Notes: generated by a model not told the origin, from the sequence alone. A stretch of 64,000 nucleotides of DNA from Hydrocarboniphaga effusa AP103 (GCF_000271305.1 NZ_AKGD01000002.1:434001-498000), one strand, 5' to 3'; positions 1-9,881 are shown, counted from the stretch's first letter. Numbers and translations: made by a program.

Positions 1-381
1 GCGCTGCGCATGCGCCCCGATCGCATCATCGTCGGCGAGGTTCGCGGCGACGAAGTGCTCGACATGCTGCAGGCGATGAACACCGGCCACGACGGCTCGA
101 TGACCACGCTGCACGCCAACGCACCCAAGGACGCGCTGCACCGCCTTGAGCTGCTTGCCGGGTTCGCCGGCTACTCGGGCAGCGAGAACACGTTCAAGGG
201 CCAGGTGATGTCGGCGATCCAGTTGCTGGTCCACGTGAGCCGCCTGCCGACCGGCGAGCGCCGCGTGATGTCGATCACCGAGCTCACCGGCGCGAGCGCC
301 GATGAGCTGAGCTTTCGCGATCTGTTCCGTTACGACCTCGATGCCGGCCGGCATCTCGATTTGCGGAGGGGCGCTGCATGA
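1..381 (+). CDS. cpaF: Tad pilus assembly ATPase CpaF/TadA (C-terminal part, cut by window edge)
   Basis: The reading frame is open from the first base, so only the last 126 residues are present. They carry the Walker-B-like segment [11 protein letters not shown] and the histidine box [13 protein letters not shown] of the secretion ATPase superfamily (GspE/VirB11 type, CpaF branch). CpaF hexamers power assembly and retraction of Flp/Tad pili at the inner membrane. The stop overlaps the start of the next gene (ATGA), and tadB, tadC and tadD follow in the same direction, which settles the assignment to a Tad locus. The nucleotide-binding P-loop lies upstream of the window and cannot be checked here. 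Confidence 0.95.
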   Translation, partial: ALRMRPDRIIVGEVRGDEVLDMLQAMNTGHDGSMTTLHANAPKDALHRLELLAGFAGYSGSENTFKGQVMSAIQLLVHVSRLPTGERRVMSITELTGASADELSFRDLFRYDLDAGRHLDLRRGAA

Positions 382-1295
382 CGTGGATTCTGGTCCTGCT
401 GTCGCTTTGCACCGCGGGCATTGCGATCGGCCTGTTTTTCTATGCGAACCGCCAGGAGCGCGCCGAGGACGTGCAGATGCGCCTGCGCGCCGGCGACGAG
501 GCGATCGCCGTCGCCGCGCAGGCCGAGCGCAAGAAGATCGACAATGCGATCGTGCGTTGGGGCTGCCACCTGCTGTGGCGCTCGGGTTTCGACGTCCGGC
601 CGTCGTCGGTCGTGCTGATGATGGTCATCGCGATCGCGCTGATGCCGCTCGCGATCCTCGCCGCGGACTGGATCGGCGGACTGCTCATCATCTTCGGCGT
701 CGCGATGATCGTGAGTGTGGTGCTCAGCACGCTCGCGGCGCGCCGCCGAGCCAAGATCGTCTCGCAGCTGCCGGCTTATCTCGAAGCGGTGATCCGCGTG
801 CTCGCGGCGGGCAACACGCTCGAAGAAGCGCTGGGCTCCGCCGCCAAGGAAGCGATCGAGCCTTCGCGCTCGGTGTTCCTGTCGGTGAGCCGGCAGGTGC
901 GTCTCGGTGCACCGGTCGACGTCGTGCTGGCCGAGGCCGCCGACATTCACCAGATCAAGGATCTGCGCGTGATCGCGCTCGCCGCCAACATCAATCGTCG
1001 CTACGGCGGCACCTTGCGCAACGTGTTCCGCAGCCTGATCCAGGCCATTCGCATGCGCGAGTCCGCGGCGCGCGAGCTGCGTGCGCTGACGGCGGAGACG
1101 CGCTTCTCGGCGCTGGTGCTTGCCGCGATTCCGATGGGGCTGTCGGTGTTCCTGTTCTGGCGCAACCGGGGTTTCTACGCCGACATGCTGGCGACCACGA
1201 GCGGTACCTACACGCTGATTTTCGCCGCCGCCCTGCAGGTGGCCGGCGTACTGGTGATCTGGCGAATGATGAAGTCCACGCAGGAGAACGGCTGA
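378..1295 (+). CDS. tadB: Tad pilus inner-membrane platform protein TadB
   Basis: The 305-residue product starts with a membrane segment (residues 1-22), has two more around 78-125, a T2SSF (type II secretion F) domain at roughly 145-270, and two membrane helices near the C-terminus. This is the usual TadB plan and length. With TadC it forms the inner-membrane platform on which the CpaF ATPase acts. The start codon overlaps the cpaF stop by four bases and the stop overlaps the tadC start by one base, so translation is probably coupled through the operon. Confidence 0.94.
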   Translation: MTWILVLLSLCTAGIAIGLFFYANRQERAEDVQMRLRAGDEAIAVAAQAERKKIDNAIVRWGCHLLWRSGFDVRPSSVVLMMVIAIALMPLAILAADWIGGLLIIFGVAMIVSVVLSTLAARRRAKIVSQLPAYLEAVIRVLAAGNTLEEALGSAAKEAIEPSRSVFLSVSRQVRLGAPVDVVLAEAADIHQIKDLRVIALAANINRRYGGTLRNVFRSLIQAIRMRESAARELRALTAETRFSALVLAAIPMGLSVFLFWRNRGFYADMLATTSGTYTLIFAAALQVAGVLVIWRMMKSTQENG

Positions 1296-2239
1296 TGAGT
1301 CCGGCGATTTTCGCGGGCGTGGTCGCGGCGGCCATCATGATGGGCGGCTTGTGCATCATCGCGCTGATCTGGTGGGCTTTGGCCGCCAGCCAGAACCGCC
1401 ACTTGCAGCGTCGCCTGCAGCCGGGCAGCGAAACGCCGAACGATTTCGGCGACAGCACCACCAACCCCTTGCTGCAGGGCATCGCACACCAAGGCAAGGC
1501 GATAGAACGCGCGCTCGACAACGATGGCGTGTCGAGCGACAAGCTGATGATCCGCGCCGGCTGGCGCAGCGCGAGCAGCCGGCTGATCTTCTACACGCTG
1601 TGGTTTCTGTCGCCCCTGCTGTTCGTCGGGGGCTTCTTCCTGCTGATTCCATTGTTGCCGGTCAAGCTCAAGGCTACGCTGATGCTCGTGTTGCTCGGGG
1701 CGATGGCGCTGATCATCGGCCTGCTGCTGCCCTCAATCGTTCGTACGCGCATCGCGGAGGCGCGGCAGAAGCGCATGAGCGCCGAAGTGCCGCTGTTCAT
1801 CCACGTGCTCGTGCTGCTGTTCGAATCGGGCCTGTCGACGCGTCAGGCTTTCGCGAGCATGGTGCGCGAGGGGCGCGGCGTGCTCAACGAGCTCGGCAAG
1901 GAAATCGAACTCGTGCTGCGCCAGGTCGAAGCGGGCGCCGAAATCTCCGACGTGCTCACGCGCACGGCTGATGCGCTCGACGTTCCGGATCTGACCACGG
2001 TGCTGTCTTTGCTGCGGCAGGTCGAACGCTACGGCGGTGAGGTGAAGGAACCGCTGCTCGATACCTTGCAGGTCATCGAAGATCGCCGCGAAATGGAGCT
2101 GCGCGAAAAGGTCAACCTGATCTCCGGCAAGATGACCGTGGTCATGGTGCTGTTCTTCTTCCCGGCGCTGCTGATCTTCGTCGCGGGACCGGCCTATGTC
2201 TCGCTGATGGGCGCACTCGGCGGAGCCGTGGCCAAATGA
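1295..2239 (+). CDS. tadC: Tad pilus inner-membrane platform protein TadC
   Basis: The start is the ATG sharing one base with the tadB stop (TGATG). It gives 314 residues; the frame stays open further upstream, but that part only shadows tadB. An N-terminal helix ([18 protein letters not shown]) is followed by a pair of membrane helices around residues 105-150, a cytoplasmic T2SSF domain (RMSAEVPLFIHVLVLLFESG onward) and a final helix near 285-305. This is the TadC partner of TadB. It ends in an ATGA overlap with tadD. Confidence 0.93.
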   Translation: MSPAIFAGVVAAAIMMGGLCIIALIWWALAASQNRHLQRRLQPGSETPNDFGDSTTNPLLQGIAHQGKAIERALDNDGVSSDKLMIRAGWRSASSRLIFYTLWFLSPLLFVGGFFLLIPLLPVKLKATLMLVLLGAMALIIGLLLPSIVRTRIAEARQKRMSAEVPLFIHVLVLLFESGLSTRQAFASMVREGRGVLNELGKEIELVLRQVEAGAEISDVLTRTADALDVPDLTTVLSLLRQVERYGGEVKEPLLDTLQVIEDRREMELREKVNLISGKMTVVMVLFFFPALLIFVAGPAYVSLMGALGGAVAK

Positions 2240-2970
2240 GATCGGCGCTCATGTGCTGCTGCCTGGCGCTCGCGATGACGCTGAGCGCCTGCGCCGCAGG
2301 CGGCACGCGCCAAGTCGAGCGTCGCATCGACAGCGGCCAGGACCTGCCTACTCCCGATCCGACGCGCGATCGCCAGGTTCATCTCGACCTGATCCAGCGC
2401 ATGCTCGATCAGGACCAGAACTACGCCGCGCTCGCGCACATCGAAACCCTGCAGCGCCAGGGCAACGATAACCAGCTTCGCCTGCTCGAAGCCGATACGC
2501 GGCGCAAGCTCGGCCAGTATCCGCAGGCCCAGCAGCTGTATACGGCGTTGCTCAACACGGCTTATTCGGCGCAGGCTTATCACGGTCTCGGCCTGATCGC
2601 GGCACGCAGCAATCCGACGGTTTCGCTCGAGTACCTGCAGCGCGCGGTGCGGCTCATGCCGACCAACGTCGAGATGCGCAACGACCTCGGCTACGCGCTG
2701 ATGCTCGCGCGCCGCTATCCGGATGCCCTGCCGCAGCTCGCGACCGCGGTCGAGCTCGAACCCGGCAACGACAAGAGCCGCAACAATCTGCTCATCCTGA
2801 TGATGCTCATGCGCGACGAGGCCTCGGTGCAGCGCATCGTGCGCGAGTCGCGCATCGATGCGACAACGCTGGCCGATCTGCGCAAGCGCGCGAGCAGCCT
2901 GGCCGCCACATCGGCGCCCAGGCCCGCCGTTCAGCCGCCGCAGGCCGCCGCTGCGAAGAAGGCTTCGTAA
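2236..2970 (+). CDS. tadD: TadD-like TPR lipoprotein of the Tad pilus locus
   Basis: The 244-residue product begins with a lipoprotein signal peptide ending in the lipobox LSAC (lipidated Cys19). Helical tetratricopeptide-type repeats follow (AYHGLGLIAARSNPTVSLEY and NDLGYALMLARRYPDALPQL are two clear units, about residues 95-185). TadD proteins are outer-membrane-associated TPR lipoproteins needed for pilus biogenesis, probably as a pilotin or assembly scaffold. The alanine- and proline-rich tail (ATSAPRPAVQPPQAAAAKKAS) looks disordered. The start overlaps the tadC stop by four bases. Confidence 0.9.
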   Translation: MRSALMCCCLALAMTLSACAAGGTRQVERRIDSGQDLPTPDPTRDRQVHLDLIQRMLDQDQNYAALAHIETLQRQGNDNQLRLLEADTRRKLGQYPQAQQLYTALLNTAYSAQAYHGLGLIAARSNPTVSLEYLQRAVRLMPTNVEMRNDLGYALMLARRYPDALPQLATAVELEPGNDKSRNNLLILMMLMRDEASVQRIVRESRIDATTLADLRKRASSLAATSAPRPAVQPPQAAAAKKAS

Positions 2971-3057
2971 GTCTGACGCGGATCGCGGTACAAGCCATCG
3001 ATACCCATGTCGATACAAAAACTCGTGGTACGAACTGACAAGCCGAGCTGGAGAAGC

Positions 3058-3348
3058 ATGATGCACAAGAACTTGATCGCAATTCTGGCTCTGGCCTCGG
3101 TCGCCTCGGGCACTGCGTTCGCGCAGGACGACGCGAGCGCGCCCGCGTTCGGTGGCGATACGCGCGCCCTGGTCGACCTGCAGATCAGCAACAACGCTGC
3201 GCTCGGTGCCCCGCGCCCGATGCCCGGCGAAGTCGCCGACCGGGTCTACTCGCGCTACGTGAAGAGCTTCTCGCACCCGATTCCGGAGCGCTTCGATCGC
3301 GAGAAGTTCTCGAACAGCGGCGGCAGCAGCGGTGCTGGCGGGCAGTAG
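3058..3348 (+). CDS. Exported DUF3613 protein of the Tad locus
   Basis: I place the start at the ATG at 3058, which follows a GGAGAA-type ribosome site and begins a good signal peptide (MMHKNLIAILALASVASG, cleaved after AFA). A start at 3007 would put 17 charged residues before it. The mature part has the pattern TRALVDLQISNNAALG, then MPGEVADRVYSRYVKSF and HPIPERF, which I recognise as the DUF3613 family found beside tad genes. The function is unknown. The last residues (SGGSSGAGGQ) are low-complexity. It is probably the final gene of the tad operon, 87 bases after tadD. Confidence 0.85.
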   Translation: MMHKNLIAILALASVASGTAFAQDDASAPAFGGDTRALVDLQISNNAALGAPRPMPGEVADRVYSRYVKSFSHPIPERFDREKFSNSGGSSGAGGQ

Positions 3349-3419
3349 TCCCCAGGCGTAGACCGGGCGAGGGCCGCAGCGCTGCCAGCGCGCCGCGGCT
3401 TTGAGAGATACTCCGCGAT

Positions 3420-6400
3420 ATGTCCAGACGTATCGCTCCCTGGTGGCTGGCCTCGCTTGCGATCAGCGCGGCGGCCGCCTGCATGGCGGTGTTCGGGCTC
3501 TGGCAGCTCAGCATGGCCGAAGACCTCGCGGTCGCCCGGAAGCGCGCCCAGGTCGAGCCCATATTCCAGGAGGCGCTCTCGTCCGCGATCGCGGCCGGTC
3601 GCAATGATGAGCTGCAGGCGCAGCTCGAAGCGCTGATCGAAGCCGACGATCTCGGGCTCGTCTACATCGCGATCACCGGGCCGCGCGGCGAGGTGCTCGC
3701 ATATGCCGGTCGCTACGAGCGCTGGCATCTGCCCGGAGCTCCGCTCGCGGTGACGCAATCGCTGCGGCTCTGGGCCTATCGCTGGACCGGGCGCTTTCAA
3801 CACCAGCCGCTGCGCAATCCACTCGGCGATCCGGCGCTCGCGGGCGATGAGCAAGCGCCGTTTGCCGAGGCCCTGTATGTGATCGCCCCGGGCGTCGCCG
3901 GCCAGGTCAAGGACCGCGCGGTTCTGCACCTGGCCTGGTCGGGCGTGATCGCATTTTTGTTCGCGTCGGTCGCCGGCATCGCCTCGATCTTCACGTGGCG
4001 TCGCATGCTGATCAATCCGGCGCAATGGGCCGAGCGCCTCGCGCCCGAGCTCAAGGTTCCGCTCGCGCCGAGTCATGTCGATCTCGACGACAAGCTGCAC
4101 GAGCAAATGCCCGAGCGTCTCGGTGCGCAGCTCGATGCGCTCGGCAGCGCGCTGATCGTCGTCGACAACGAAGCCTGTATTCGCTACCTCAACGACACCG
4201 CGAAGCAGTTGACCGGATGGAGCTCGGCCGACGTGCAAGGGCGGCTCGTCTACTCGGTGTTTCATCCGCTCGACGCACGCTATTCGCCGATGCTCACACC
4301 GGCCGAAGTCTGCATGCGTGACGAGCGTCCGTATCCGCCGACCGAACTGCGCCTGCGCGCGCGCGACGGCACGCAAAGCCCGATCGAAGTGATGGCCCTG
4401 CCGCTCAAGCGGCCGTCGGGTCTGGCCGACGGGGCGATGATGATCTTTTCGGAGATCAGCGAACGCGAGAAGCGTATCGATCAATGGCGCCGACAGGCGC
4501 GGCTCACGCAGGGCGTGCTCGATCACTTGAGCGAAGGCGTGCTGACGACCGATCCGGTCGGTGTGATCCGCTTCGCCAACGCCCGTGCGCTGCGCATGTT
4601 CGGCTATGTCTGGGAGGACATCGAAGGTGCCAGCGTTTCCAAGCTCATGCCGGTGCCCTTTCTGAATTCGCTCTCGGTGAGATTGACCGACTACATCGGC
4701 TCCGAACGCGCGGTTGGATTGCCGAAAGTGGTCGGCTGGCGCAAGGATGCGACGACGTTTCCGGTCGAGCTGGTGGTGCAGAACCTCACCATCGAGCACG
4801 CCCAGGGCCTGCTCGTGATCGTGCGCGACATCACCGAGCGCCTGCGCTCCGACAATCTGTCGCAGCGCCTCGGCCGCCTGCTCGACGCGGCCTCCGACGA
4901 GGTCTACATCTTCGATGCGCAGACCTTGCGCTTCGTCGAGGTGAATCGCGGAGCGCGGCGCAACCTGGGCTATCACCCGAGCGAGATGACGCACATGACG
5001 CCGCTCGTGATCAGCGAGCAACTCGACGCGGCGGCGCTGCACGGCTATCTCGACCGCCTGCGCGAAGGCACGGTCGAGCACGTTACGTATCGCTGCCTGC
5101 ATCGGCGGGCGGACGGCAGCCGCTATCCGGTCGAAGTGCGGCTCAACTATTCGCGCGAGGAAGAGCCGCCGGTGTTCATGGCGATCGCGGTCGACATCAC
5201 CGAGCGCGAGCAGGTGGAGCAGCGCCTGCATCACATGGCGCATCACGATGCACTCACGGGCCTGCCGAACCGCGTCACGCTGCTCGACCGGCTCGGCCAG
5301 GCGATTCTCGCGTCCAGACGCAGCAACCGGCAGATCGGTGTCCTGTACCTGGACGTCGATCATTTCAAGGCGATCAACGATCAGCATGGCCATCAGGCCG
5401 GCGACGAAGTGCTGCGCCAGATCGCCGAGCGCCTGCGTCGCGTGCTGCGGGCGAGCGATACCGTCGCGCGCCTGGGCGGCGACGAGTTCGTGATCGTCGC
5501 GCCGGGCCTGCGTCTCGAAGACGATGCGCTGTCGCTCGGCCGCAAGATTCTCGAGCTGTTCAATCGGCCGATGTCGATCGAAGGCCTGGAGCTCGATGTG
5601 CGGCTCAGCATCGGCGTCACGCTGTGCCCGGTCGACGAAGGCGATGCCGAAACCTTGCTGCGCCACGCCGATCAGGCGATGTACCGATCCAAGCAGTCCG
5701 GACGCGGGCGCTGCACGCTCAATCGCATCGAGGTTTCGCCCGAGCGTCGTCGCCGCCTTGATCTGGAGCGCGATGTGCAAACGGGGCTCACGCTCGGGCA
5801 ATTCCGGCTCCTGCTGATGCCTCTGGAGCGGCTCGAGCCGCCGCACGATTCCACCGCGCTGCTCGCCGGCTTCTACTGGAGCCACCCGGAGCATGGTCGC
5901 ATCGAGCCGGCCGAGGCGATCGCAAGCGCGGGACGCGCCGGCCAGGTCGGCGATGTCGAACTCTGGTGCCTGCGCGCGGCGGTGTTCGCGGCGCGCGCAA
6001 TGATCGATCGCGGCACCGAGGTGATCGTGCCGATCGCCGGGTGGCATTGGCTGCATCCGGAGTTCGGGGCCCGCGTGATCGAAGTGCTACGCGCTTGCGG
6101 CCTGCCTGCGCAGAAACTCGTGATCGCCACCGATGCGGCGGGCTTGCGCGAAGCGCGCCATTCGGCTCAGGACAATCTCTATCGCCTTTGCTCGGAAGGC
6201 GTGCGCCTGGCGATCCACGACACCGCGCCGGCGATCATCGACGGAATTCGCCGCGGTGGTCTACCGCCGCTCGCGCTGCTCGTCGTCGATGGAGGCAGCC
6301 AGGAGACGCCCGAGTCCCTGATCGAGGTGGCGGCCTTCGCGCGCGAGCAGGAGCTGAGGCTCGCCATCGTCGATATCGGCGATGACAATCGAGCGCCCTT

Positions 6401-6494
6401 CGTCGAGCTGCTCGGGCAGCGCTGGGATCTGGTGACGGGATTGTCGATCGGCGCCGCGGGACACGCGTTCGAAGTTCCGCCGCTGCATCGATAG
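3420..6494 (+). CDS. Membrane PAS-GGDEF diguanylate cyclase with a degenerate EAL domain
   Basis: The product has 1024 residues. Helix 1 is at about 8-30, a periplasmic stretch follows, and helix 2 is at about 172-192 (SGVIAFLFASVAGIASIF). Three PAS-like modules come next (about 235-345, 360-475 and 480-600), then a GGDEF domain at about 605-770. The catalytic motif GGDEF is intact at 686-690 and the RxxD inhibitory site (RASD) lies five residues before it, so c-di-GMP synthesis with product inhibition is expected. The C-terminus (about 775-1010) has EAL-domain length and landmarks but lacks the motifs: EAL is replaced near 815 (LLAGFYW), DDFG reads HDTA at 933-936, and the AEGVET loop reads VDIGDDN. 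It should therefore not hydrolyse c-di-GMP, though it could bind something. It sits directly after the tad genes. Confidence 0.88.
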   Translation: MSRRIAPWWLASLAISAAAACMAVFGLWQLSMAEDLAVARKRAQVEPIFQEALSSAIAAGRNDELQAQLEALIEADDLGLVYIAITGPRGEVLAYAGRYERWHLPGAPLAVTQSLRLWAYRWTGRFQHQPLRNPLGDPALAGDEQAPFAEALYVIAPGVAGQVKDRAVLHLAWSGVIAFLFASVAGIASIFTWRRMLINPAQWAERLAPELKVPLAPSHVDLDDKLHEQMPERLGAQLDALGSALIVVDNEACIRYLNDTAKQLTGWSSADVQGRLVYSVFHPLDARYSPMLTPAEVCMRDERPYPPTELRLRARDGTQSPIEVMALPLKRPSGLADGAMMIFSEISEREKRIDQWRRQARLTQGVLDHLSEGVLTTDPVGVIRFANARALRMFGYVWEDIEGASVSKLMPVPFLNSLSVRLTDYIGSERAVGLPKVVGWRKDATTFPVELVVQNLTIEHAQGLLVIVRDITERLRSDNLSQRLGRLLDAASDEVYIFDAQTLRFVEVNRGARRNLGYHPSEMTHMTPLVISEQLDAAALHGYLDRLREGTVEHVTYRCLHRRADGSRYPVEVRLNYSREEEPPVFMAIAVDITEREQVEQRLHHMAHHDALTGLPNRVTLLDRLGQAILASRRSNRQIGVLYLDVDHFKAINDQHGHQAGDEVLRQIAERLRRVLRASDTVARLGGDEFVIVAPGLRLEDDALSLGRKILELFNRPMSIEGLELDVRLSIGVTLCPVDEGDAETLLRHADQAMYRSKQSGRGRCTLNRIEVSPERRRRLDLERDVQTGLTLGQFRLLLMPLERLEPPHDSTALLAGFYWSHPEHGRIEPAEAIASAGRAGQVGDVELWCLRAAVFAARAMIDRGTEVIVPIAGWHWLHPEFGARVIEVLRACGLPAQKLVIATDAAGLREARHSAQDNLYRLCSEGVRLAIHDTAPAIIDGIRRGGLPPLALLVVDGGSQETPESLIEVAAFAREQELRLAIVDIGDDNRAPFVELLGQRWDLVTGLSIGAAGHAFEVPPLHR

Positions 6495-6514
6495 CCGCTT
6501 GCCTGCGCGCGCGA

Positions 6515-7303
6515 CTAGGCGATGCGTTCCGTAAGCCGGTTCGCCAGCGTCGCGAACTGCGCGGCCGACAGGCGCTCGGCCCGCCATTGCGGATCGATGC
6601 CGGCGGCGCGGATGTCGTCGGCGGTGAAGTACGCGCGCAGGCTGTTCGAGAGCGTCTTGCGGCGTTGCAAAAACGCGGCGGTGACGACGCGATCGAACAT
6701 TGCCCAATCGCGAATCTCGAAGTCGGGCCTGCGCGGCACCAGCCGCACGACGGCCGACTCGACTTTCGGCGGCGGCTTGAATGCGCCGGGTCCGACATCG
6801 AACAGATGCACCACTTCCGCACGCGCCGCGAGCGCGACGCTGAGCCGGCCGTAGGCGTCGTCGTCGGGGCCCGCGCACATGCGATCGACCACTTCCTTCT
6901 GCAGCATGAAATGCATGTCCTGCACGCGCCCGGCGAAGCTCAACACGTGAAACAGCAGCGGCGTCGAGATGTTGTACGGCAGGTTGCCGACCAGCCGCAG
7001 CGGCGCGCCGGCCGGGGCGAGCGCGGCGTAATCGACCTTGAGCGCATCGGCCATGACGATCTCGAGCTTCTCCGACTCGCCGCAGGCGGCGCGCAGGTGA
7101 GGAATCACGTCGCGATCGAGCTCGACGACGGTGAGCTTGTCGACGCGCTTGAGCAGCGGAGCGGTGAGCGCTCCAGGGCCGGGCCCGATCTCGATGATCG
7201 CTTCGCCGGGCCGCGGGTTCACCGAGCGCAGGATGCGATCGATGACGTAGGGATCGTGCAGGAAGTGCTGGCCGAAGCGTTTCTTGGCGACGGGTGTGCT
7301 CAT
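6515..7303 (-). CDS. rsmA: 16S rRNA (adenine1518-N6/adenine1519-N6)-dimethyltransferase RsmA (KsgA)
   Basis: KsgA/RsmA dimethylates two adjacent adenines in the 3'-terminal hairpin of 16S rRNA late in 30S assembly. The 262-residue product (normal length) has the family N-terminus KKRFGQHFLHD, the SAM-binding loop EIGPGPGALT, the acidic VVELDRD and the catalytic motif NLPYNIS. I chose the ATG giving MSTPVAKKRFGQHF; an in-frame extension of 32 residues upstream does not look like protein of this family. It is the last gene of the lptD-surA-pdxA-rsmA series, the classic gammaproteobacterial order, with a 109-base gap after pdxA. The usual apaG/apaH genes do not follow. Confidence 0.96.
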   Translation of the reverse strand: MSTPVAKKRFGQHFLHDPYVIDRILRSVNPRPGEAIIEIGPGPGALTAPLLKRVDKLTVVELDRDVIPHLRAACGESEKLEIVMADALKVDYAALAPAGAPLRLVGNLPYNISTPLLFHVLSFAGRVQDMHFMLQKEVVDRMCAGPDDDAYGRLSVALAARAEVVHLFDVGPGAFKPPPKVESAVVRLVPRRPDFEIRDWAMFDRVVTAAFLQRRKTLSNSLRAYFTADDIRAAGIDPQWRAERLSAAQFATLANRLTERIA

Positions 7304-7412
7304 GGCGTCGCAAGTAGCGTGAAGGGACCCCGGGCGGAGCATGGGGATCGTGGCGTCTTCAGTCGCAGGCATGAGACTGCGTGCGCTTGCATGGCACATG
7401 GCACGAGAAGTC

Positions 7413-8417
7413 TCATATCCGGCTGTCTCTTTGCGATTTGTCGAGTGCGAGTTCCATCGCGAGATCCAGGGCGGCGCGCAGCGAGCCGCTCTCGGCGCGA
7501 CCGCTGCCGGCCAGGTCGAGCGCGGTGCCGTGGTCGACCGAGGTGCGCACGATCGGCAGGCCCAGCGTGACGTTCACGGCCTGGCCGAAGCCGGCGTACT
7601 TGAGCGCGGTGAGGCCCTGATCGTGGTAGAGCGCGAGCACGGCGTCGCCGCGTTCGAGCACGCGCGGGGTGAAGACGGTATCGGCCGGCAGCGGGCCTTC
7701 GATGCGCAGGCCTTCGGCGCGCAGCGCCTGCAGCGTCGGGATGATGACGTCGATCTCCTCGCGTCCGAGATGCCCCGATTCGCCCGCATGCGGGTTGAGC
7801 CCGCAGACCAGCAGGCGAGGGCGATCGATGCCGAAGTGTTCGCGCAGGTCGTGGTCGATGATGCGGATGACCTGGCGCAGCAGCGTCGACGTGATCGCAT
7901 CGGGCACCGCGCGCAGCGGCAGGTGCGTGGTGGCCAGCGCGACGCGCAGCTGGCCGGCGGTGAGCATCATCACCGGCAGCTTCGATCCAGTGCGTTCGGC
8001 GAGGAATTCGGTATGGCCCGAGAACGGAATGCCGGCCTCGTTGATGACGCTTTTCTGCACCGGCGCGGTGACCATGGCCTGGGCCTCGCCGGCTAGGCAG
8101 AGCCCGGTCGCGCGTTCCAGCGTCTCGAGCACGTACGGCGCGTTGGCCACGTCGAGCACGCCGAGGCGCTCGGGCCGTCGCAGCGGAATCTCGATGACGC
8201 CGAGGCTGCCGGCCGGCAGCGGCGCCGGCCTGGCGGTCGGATCGATGGTGACGAGCTTGAGCTTGAGTCCGAGGATATCGGCGCGACGCTGCAGCAGGCC
8301 GCCGTCGGCGACCGCGACGAGCTCGGCCGCATGGGCCTGCTGGGCCAGCTCGACGACGAGGTCGGGCCCGATGCCGGCCGGCTCTCCCGGTGTCAGTAGC
8401 AGACGCAGGGCGGCCAA
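7413..8417 (-). CDS. pdxA: 4-hydroxythreonine-4-phosphate dehydrogenase PdxA
   Basis: PdxA oxidises 4-phosphohydroxy-L-threonine in the DXP-dependent pyridoxal 5'-phosphate pathway. The 334-residue product shows [13 protein letters not shown] at the N-terminus, the TAPVQKSVI segment, the [11 protein letters not shown] metal-ligand region, the [15 protein letters not shown] motif and the late [10 protein letters not shown] histidine motif, all typical. It starts 14 bases after surA ends, so the two are surely co-transcribed. Confidence 0.97.
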   Translation of the reverse strand: MAALRLLLTPGEPAGIGPDLVVELAQQAHAAELVAVADGGLLQRRADILGLKLKLVTIDPTARPAPLPAGSLGVIEIPLRRPERLGVLDVANAPYVLETLERATGLCLAGEAQAMVTAPVQKSVINEAGIPFSGHTEFLAERTGSKLPVMMLTAGQLRVALATTHLPLRAVPDAITSTLLRQVIRIIDHDLREHFGIDRPRLLVCGLNPHAGESGHLGREEIDVIIPTLQALRAEGLRIEGPLPADTVFTPRVLERGDAVLALYHDQGLTALKYAGFGQAVNVTLGLPIVRTSVDHGTALDLAGSGRAESGSLRAALDLAMELALDKSQRDSRI

Positions 8418-8431
8418 CCGAGGCTCATCCG

Positions 8432-9739
8432 TCAGGACTTGTCGGCCCCGCCGGTTCCGGCCAGGCGATAGTCGATGTAGGCCTCGTCGCGCAGGCGACG
8501 AACCCAGGTTTCGTACTCTTCGGACGCCTTGCGCTGCGAAATGGCCTGGCGAACCTTGGCGCGCTTGGCCTCTTCGGTGGTGTCGCGCGTGCGGCGATCG
8601 AGCACCTTGGCGATATGCCAGCCGAACTGGGTGTGGAACGGGGCGCTGACTTCGCCGGGCTGCAACGCGTCGAGCGCCTTCTGGAAATCCGGTGCGAACA
8701 CGCCGGGCGGCTGCCAGTCGAGATCGCCGCCCGAATTCTTCGAGCCCGGATCGTCGGAGAACTGCTTGGCGAGCTTGGCGAAATCCTCGCCCTTCTTGAT
8801 GCGGTCGGACAGCTCCTGGATCTGCACGCGCGCCTGGTCTTCGGTGCGCAGCGCATTGGTCATCAGCAGGATGTGCTGCGAGTGCGTTTCGACCGTGGTC
8901 AGGCGCTCTTCGCCGCCGCGCGTGCCGAGCAGCTTGATCAGGTGGAAGCCGGTGCCGGTTTCGATCACGTCGCTGACTTCGCCTTCCTTCAGGCGCGCGG
9001 CAGCGGTGGCGAACAGCGAGGGCAGGTCGGCCGCCTTGCGCCAGTCGAGGTCGCCGCCCTGCAGGGCCTGCTGGCCGTCCGAGGAGCTGATCGCGAGCTG
9101 GGCGAAGTCGTCGCCGGCGCGAAGCTTCTTGAGCAGGTCGTTGGCCTTGGCGCGGCGCTTGTCGCGCTCGTCGCTACTGGCACCGTCCGGAATGCTCACG
9201 AGGATGTGGCCGAGGTGATATTCGGTATTGGTGTTGGCGCCCTGGTTGGCCAGGTAGAGATCGACGTCCTGGTCGGTCACCACCACGCGGCCGTCGACCT
9301 CGCGCTGGCGCAGGCGGGCCACCAGCACTTCCTCGCGGACCTGTTCGCGCAGGGTCAGGAAGTCGATGCCGTCGGCCTTCACCGACTCGGCGAGCTGCGC
9401 CAGCGTCATGTTGTTCTGGCGCGCGATGTTGTTGAGGATGTCGTTGAGCTCGCGGTCGTCGATGCGGATGCCGGCCTGCGTCGCGCGCTGGGTTTGCAGA
9501 CGCGTGACGATCACGCGTTCGAGCACCTGCGGGCGCAGCACGTCGTCCGGCGGCAGCTGCACGCCACGCGACTTGATCTGGCTCTTGGTCGACTCCATCG
9601 CGGTGTCGAGCTCGCTCTGCAGCACCACGCCGTCGTTGACCACCGCGACGATGCGGTCGAGAACCTCGGCCTGGGCCGGCTGGGTCAGCAGCGCTGAAAG
9701 AGTGAGCAGCGAGGCGGCTAAGGTCTTCGGCAAGGCCAT
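8432..9739 (-). CDS. surA: Periplasmic chaperone / peptidyl-prolyl isomerase SurA
   Basis: SurA escorts unfolded outer-membrane proteins, including LptD, across the periplasm. The 435-residue product has a signal peptide ([20 protein letters not shown], cleaved after AQA), the SurA N-terminal chaperone domain ([19 protein letters not shown] onward), and two parvulin-type domains (about residues 180-280 and 290-390, each with an xHIL and GGDLDW block). A sigma-E-like promoter lies about 110 bases upstream of the start, described separately. The gap from lptD is 180 bases. Confidence 0.96.
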   Translation of the reverse strand: MALPKTLAASLLTLSALLTQPAQAEVLDRIVAVVNDGVVLQSELDTAMESTKSQIKSRGVQLPPDDVLRPQVLERVIVTRLQTQRATQAGIRIDDRELNDILNNIARQNNMTLAQLAESVKADGIDFLTLREQVREEVLVARLRQREVDGRVVVTDQDVDLYLANQGANTNTEYHLGHILVSIPDGASSDERDKRRAKANDLLKKLRAGDDFAQLAISSSDGQQALQGGDLDWRKAADLPSLFATAAARLKEGEVSDVIETGTGFHLIKLLGTRGGEERLTTVETHSQHILLMTNALRTEDQARVQIQELSDRIKKGEDFAKLAKQFSDDPGSKNSGGDLDWQPPGVFAPDFQKALDALQPGEVSAPFHTQFGWHIAKVLDRRTRDTTEEAKRAKVRQAISQRKASEEYETWVRRLRDEAYIDYRLAGTGGADKS

Positions 9740-9853
9740 CGGCGGGAGCGTACGAGTGGGAGAAAGATGAACCCCGTGGGATCGATTCGAAATCGGGCCG
9801 ACTCAGGGGGCTGTGGGGCGCGGAAGATTAGCATGGTGGTCCGGCGCCAGCCC

Positions 9854-9881
9854 TCAGACTGCGGTCACGGGCAAAAATTCC
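9854..9881 (-). promoter_or_regulatory. Sigma-E-like promoter for surA
   Basis: Read on the minus strand, GGAATTT (9881-9875) and TCTGA (9858-9854) are separated by 16 bases. The envelope-stress sigma factor RpoE consensus is GGAACTT, about 16 bases, TCTGA, so this differs at one position of the -35 box. Transcription would start near 9848 and leave a leader of about 110 bases before surA. surA is a known RpoE target in Escherichia coli. The match was found by eye without statistics. Confidence 0.55.

Noticed and set aside
330..1542. Long open frames on the minus strand opposite tadB and tadC
   Set aside because: Arginine/histidine-rich products with no domains, a normal shadow of high-GC coding on the plus strand.
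3255..6056. A 933-residue minus-strand open frame opposite the GGDEF protein
   Set aside because: Arg/His/Asp-rich translation typical of antisense frames in GC-rich DNA; the plus frame has clear PAS and GGDEF domains.
7304..7399. N-terminal extension of RsmA
   Set aside because: The extra 32 residues are unlike the family, and the ATG at 7303 gives the standard N-terminus.
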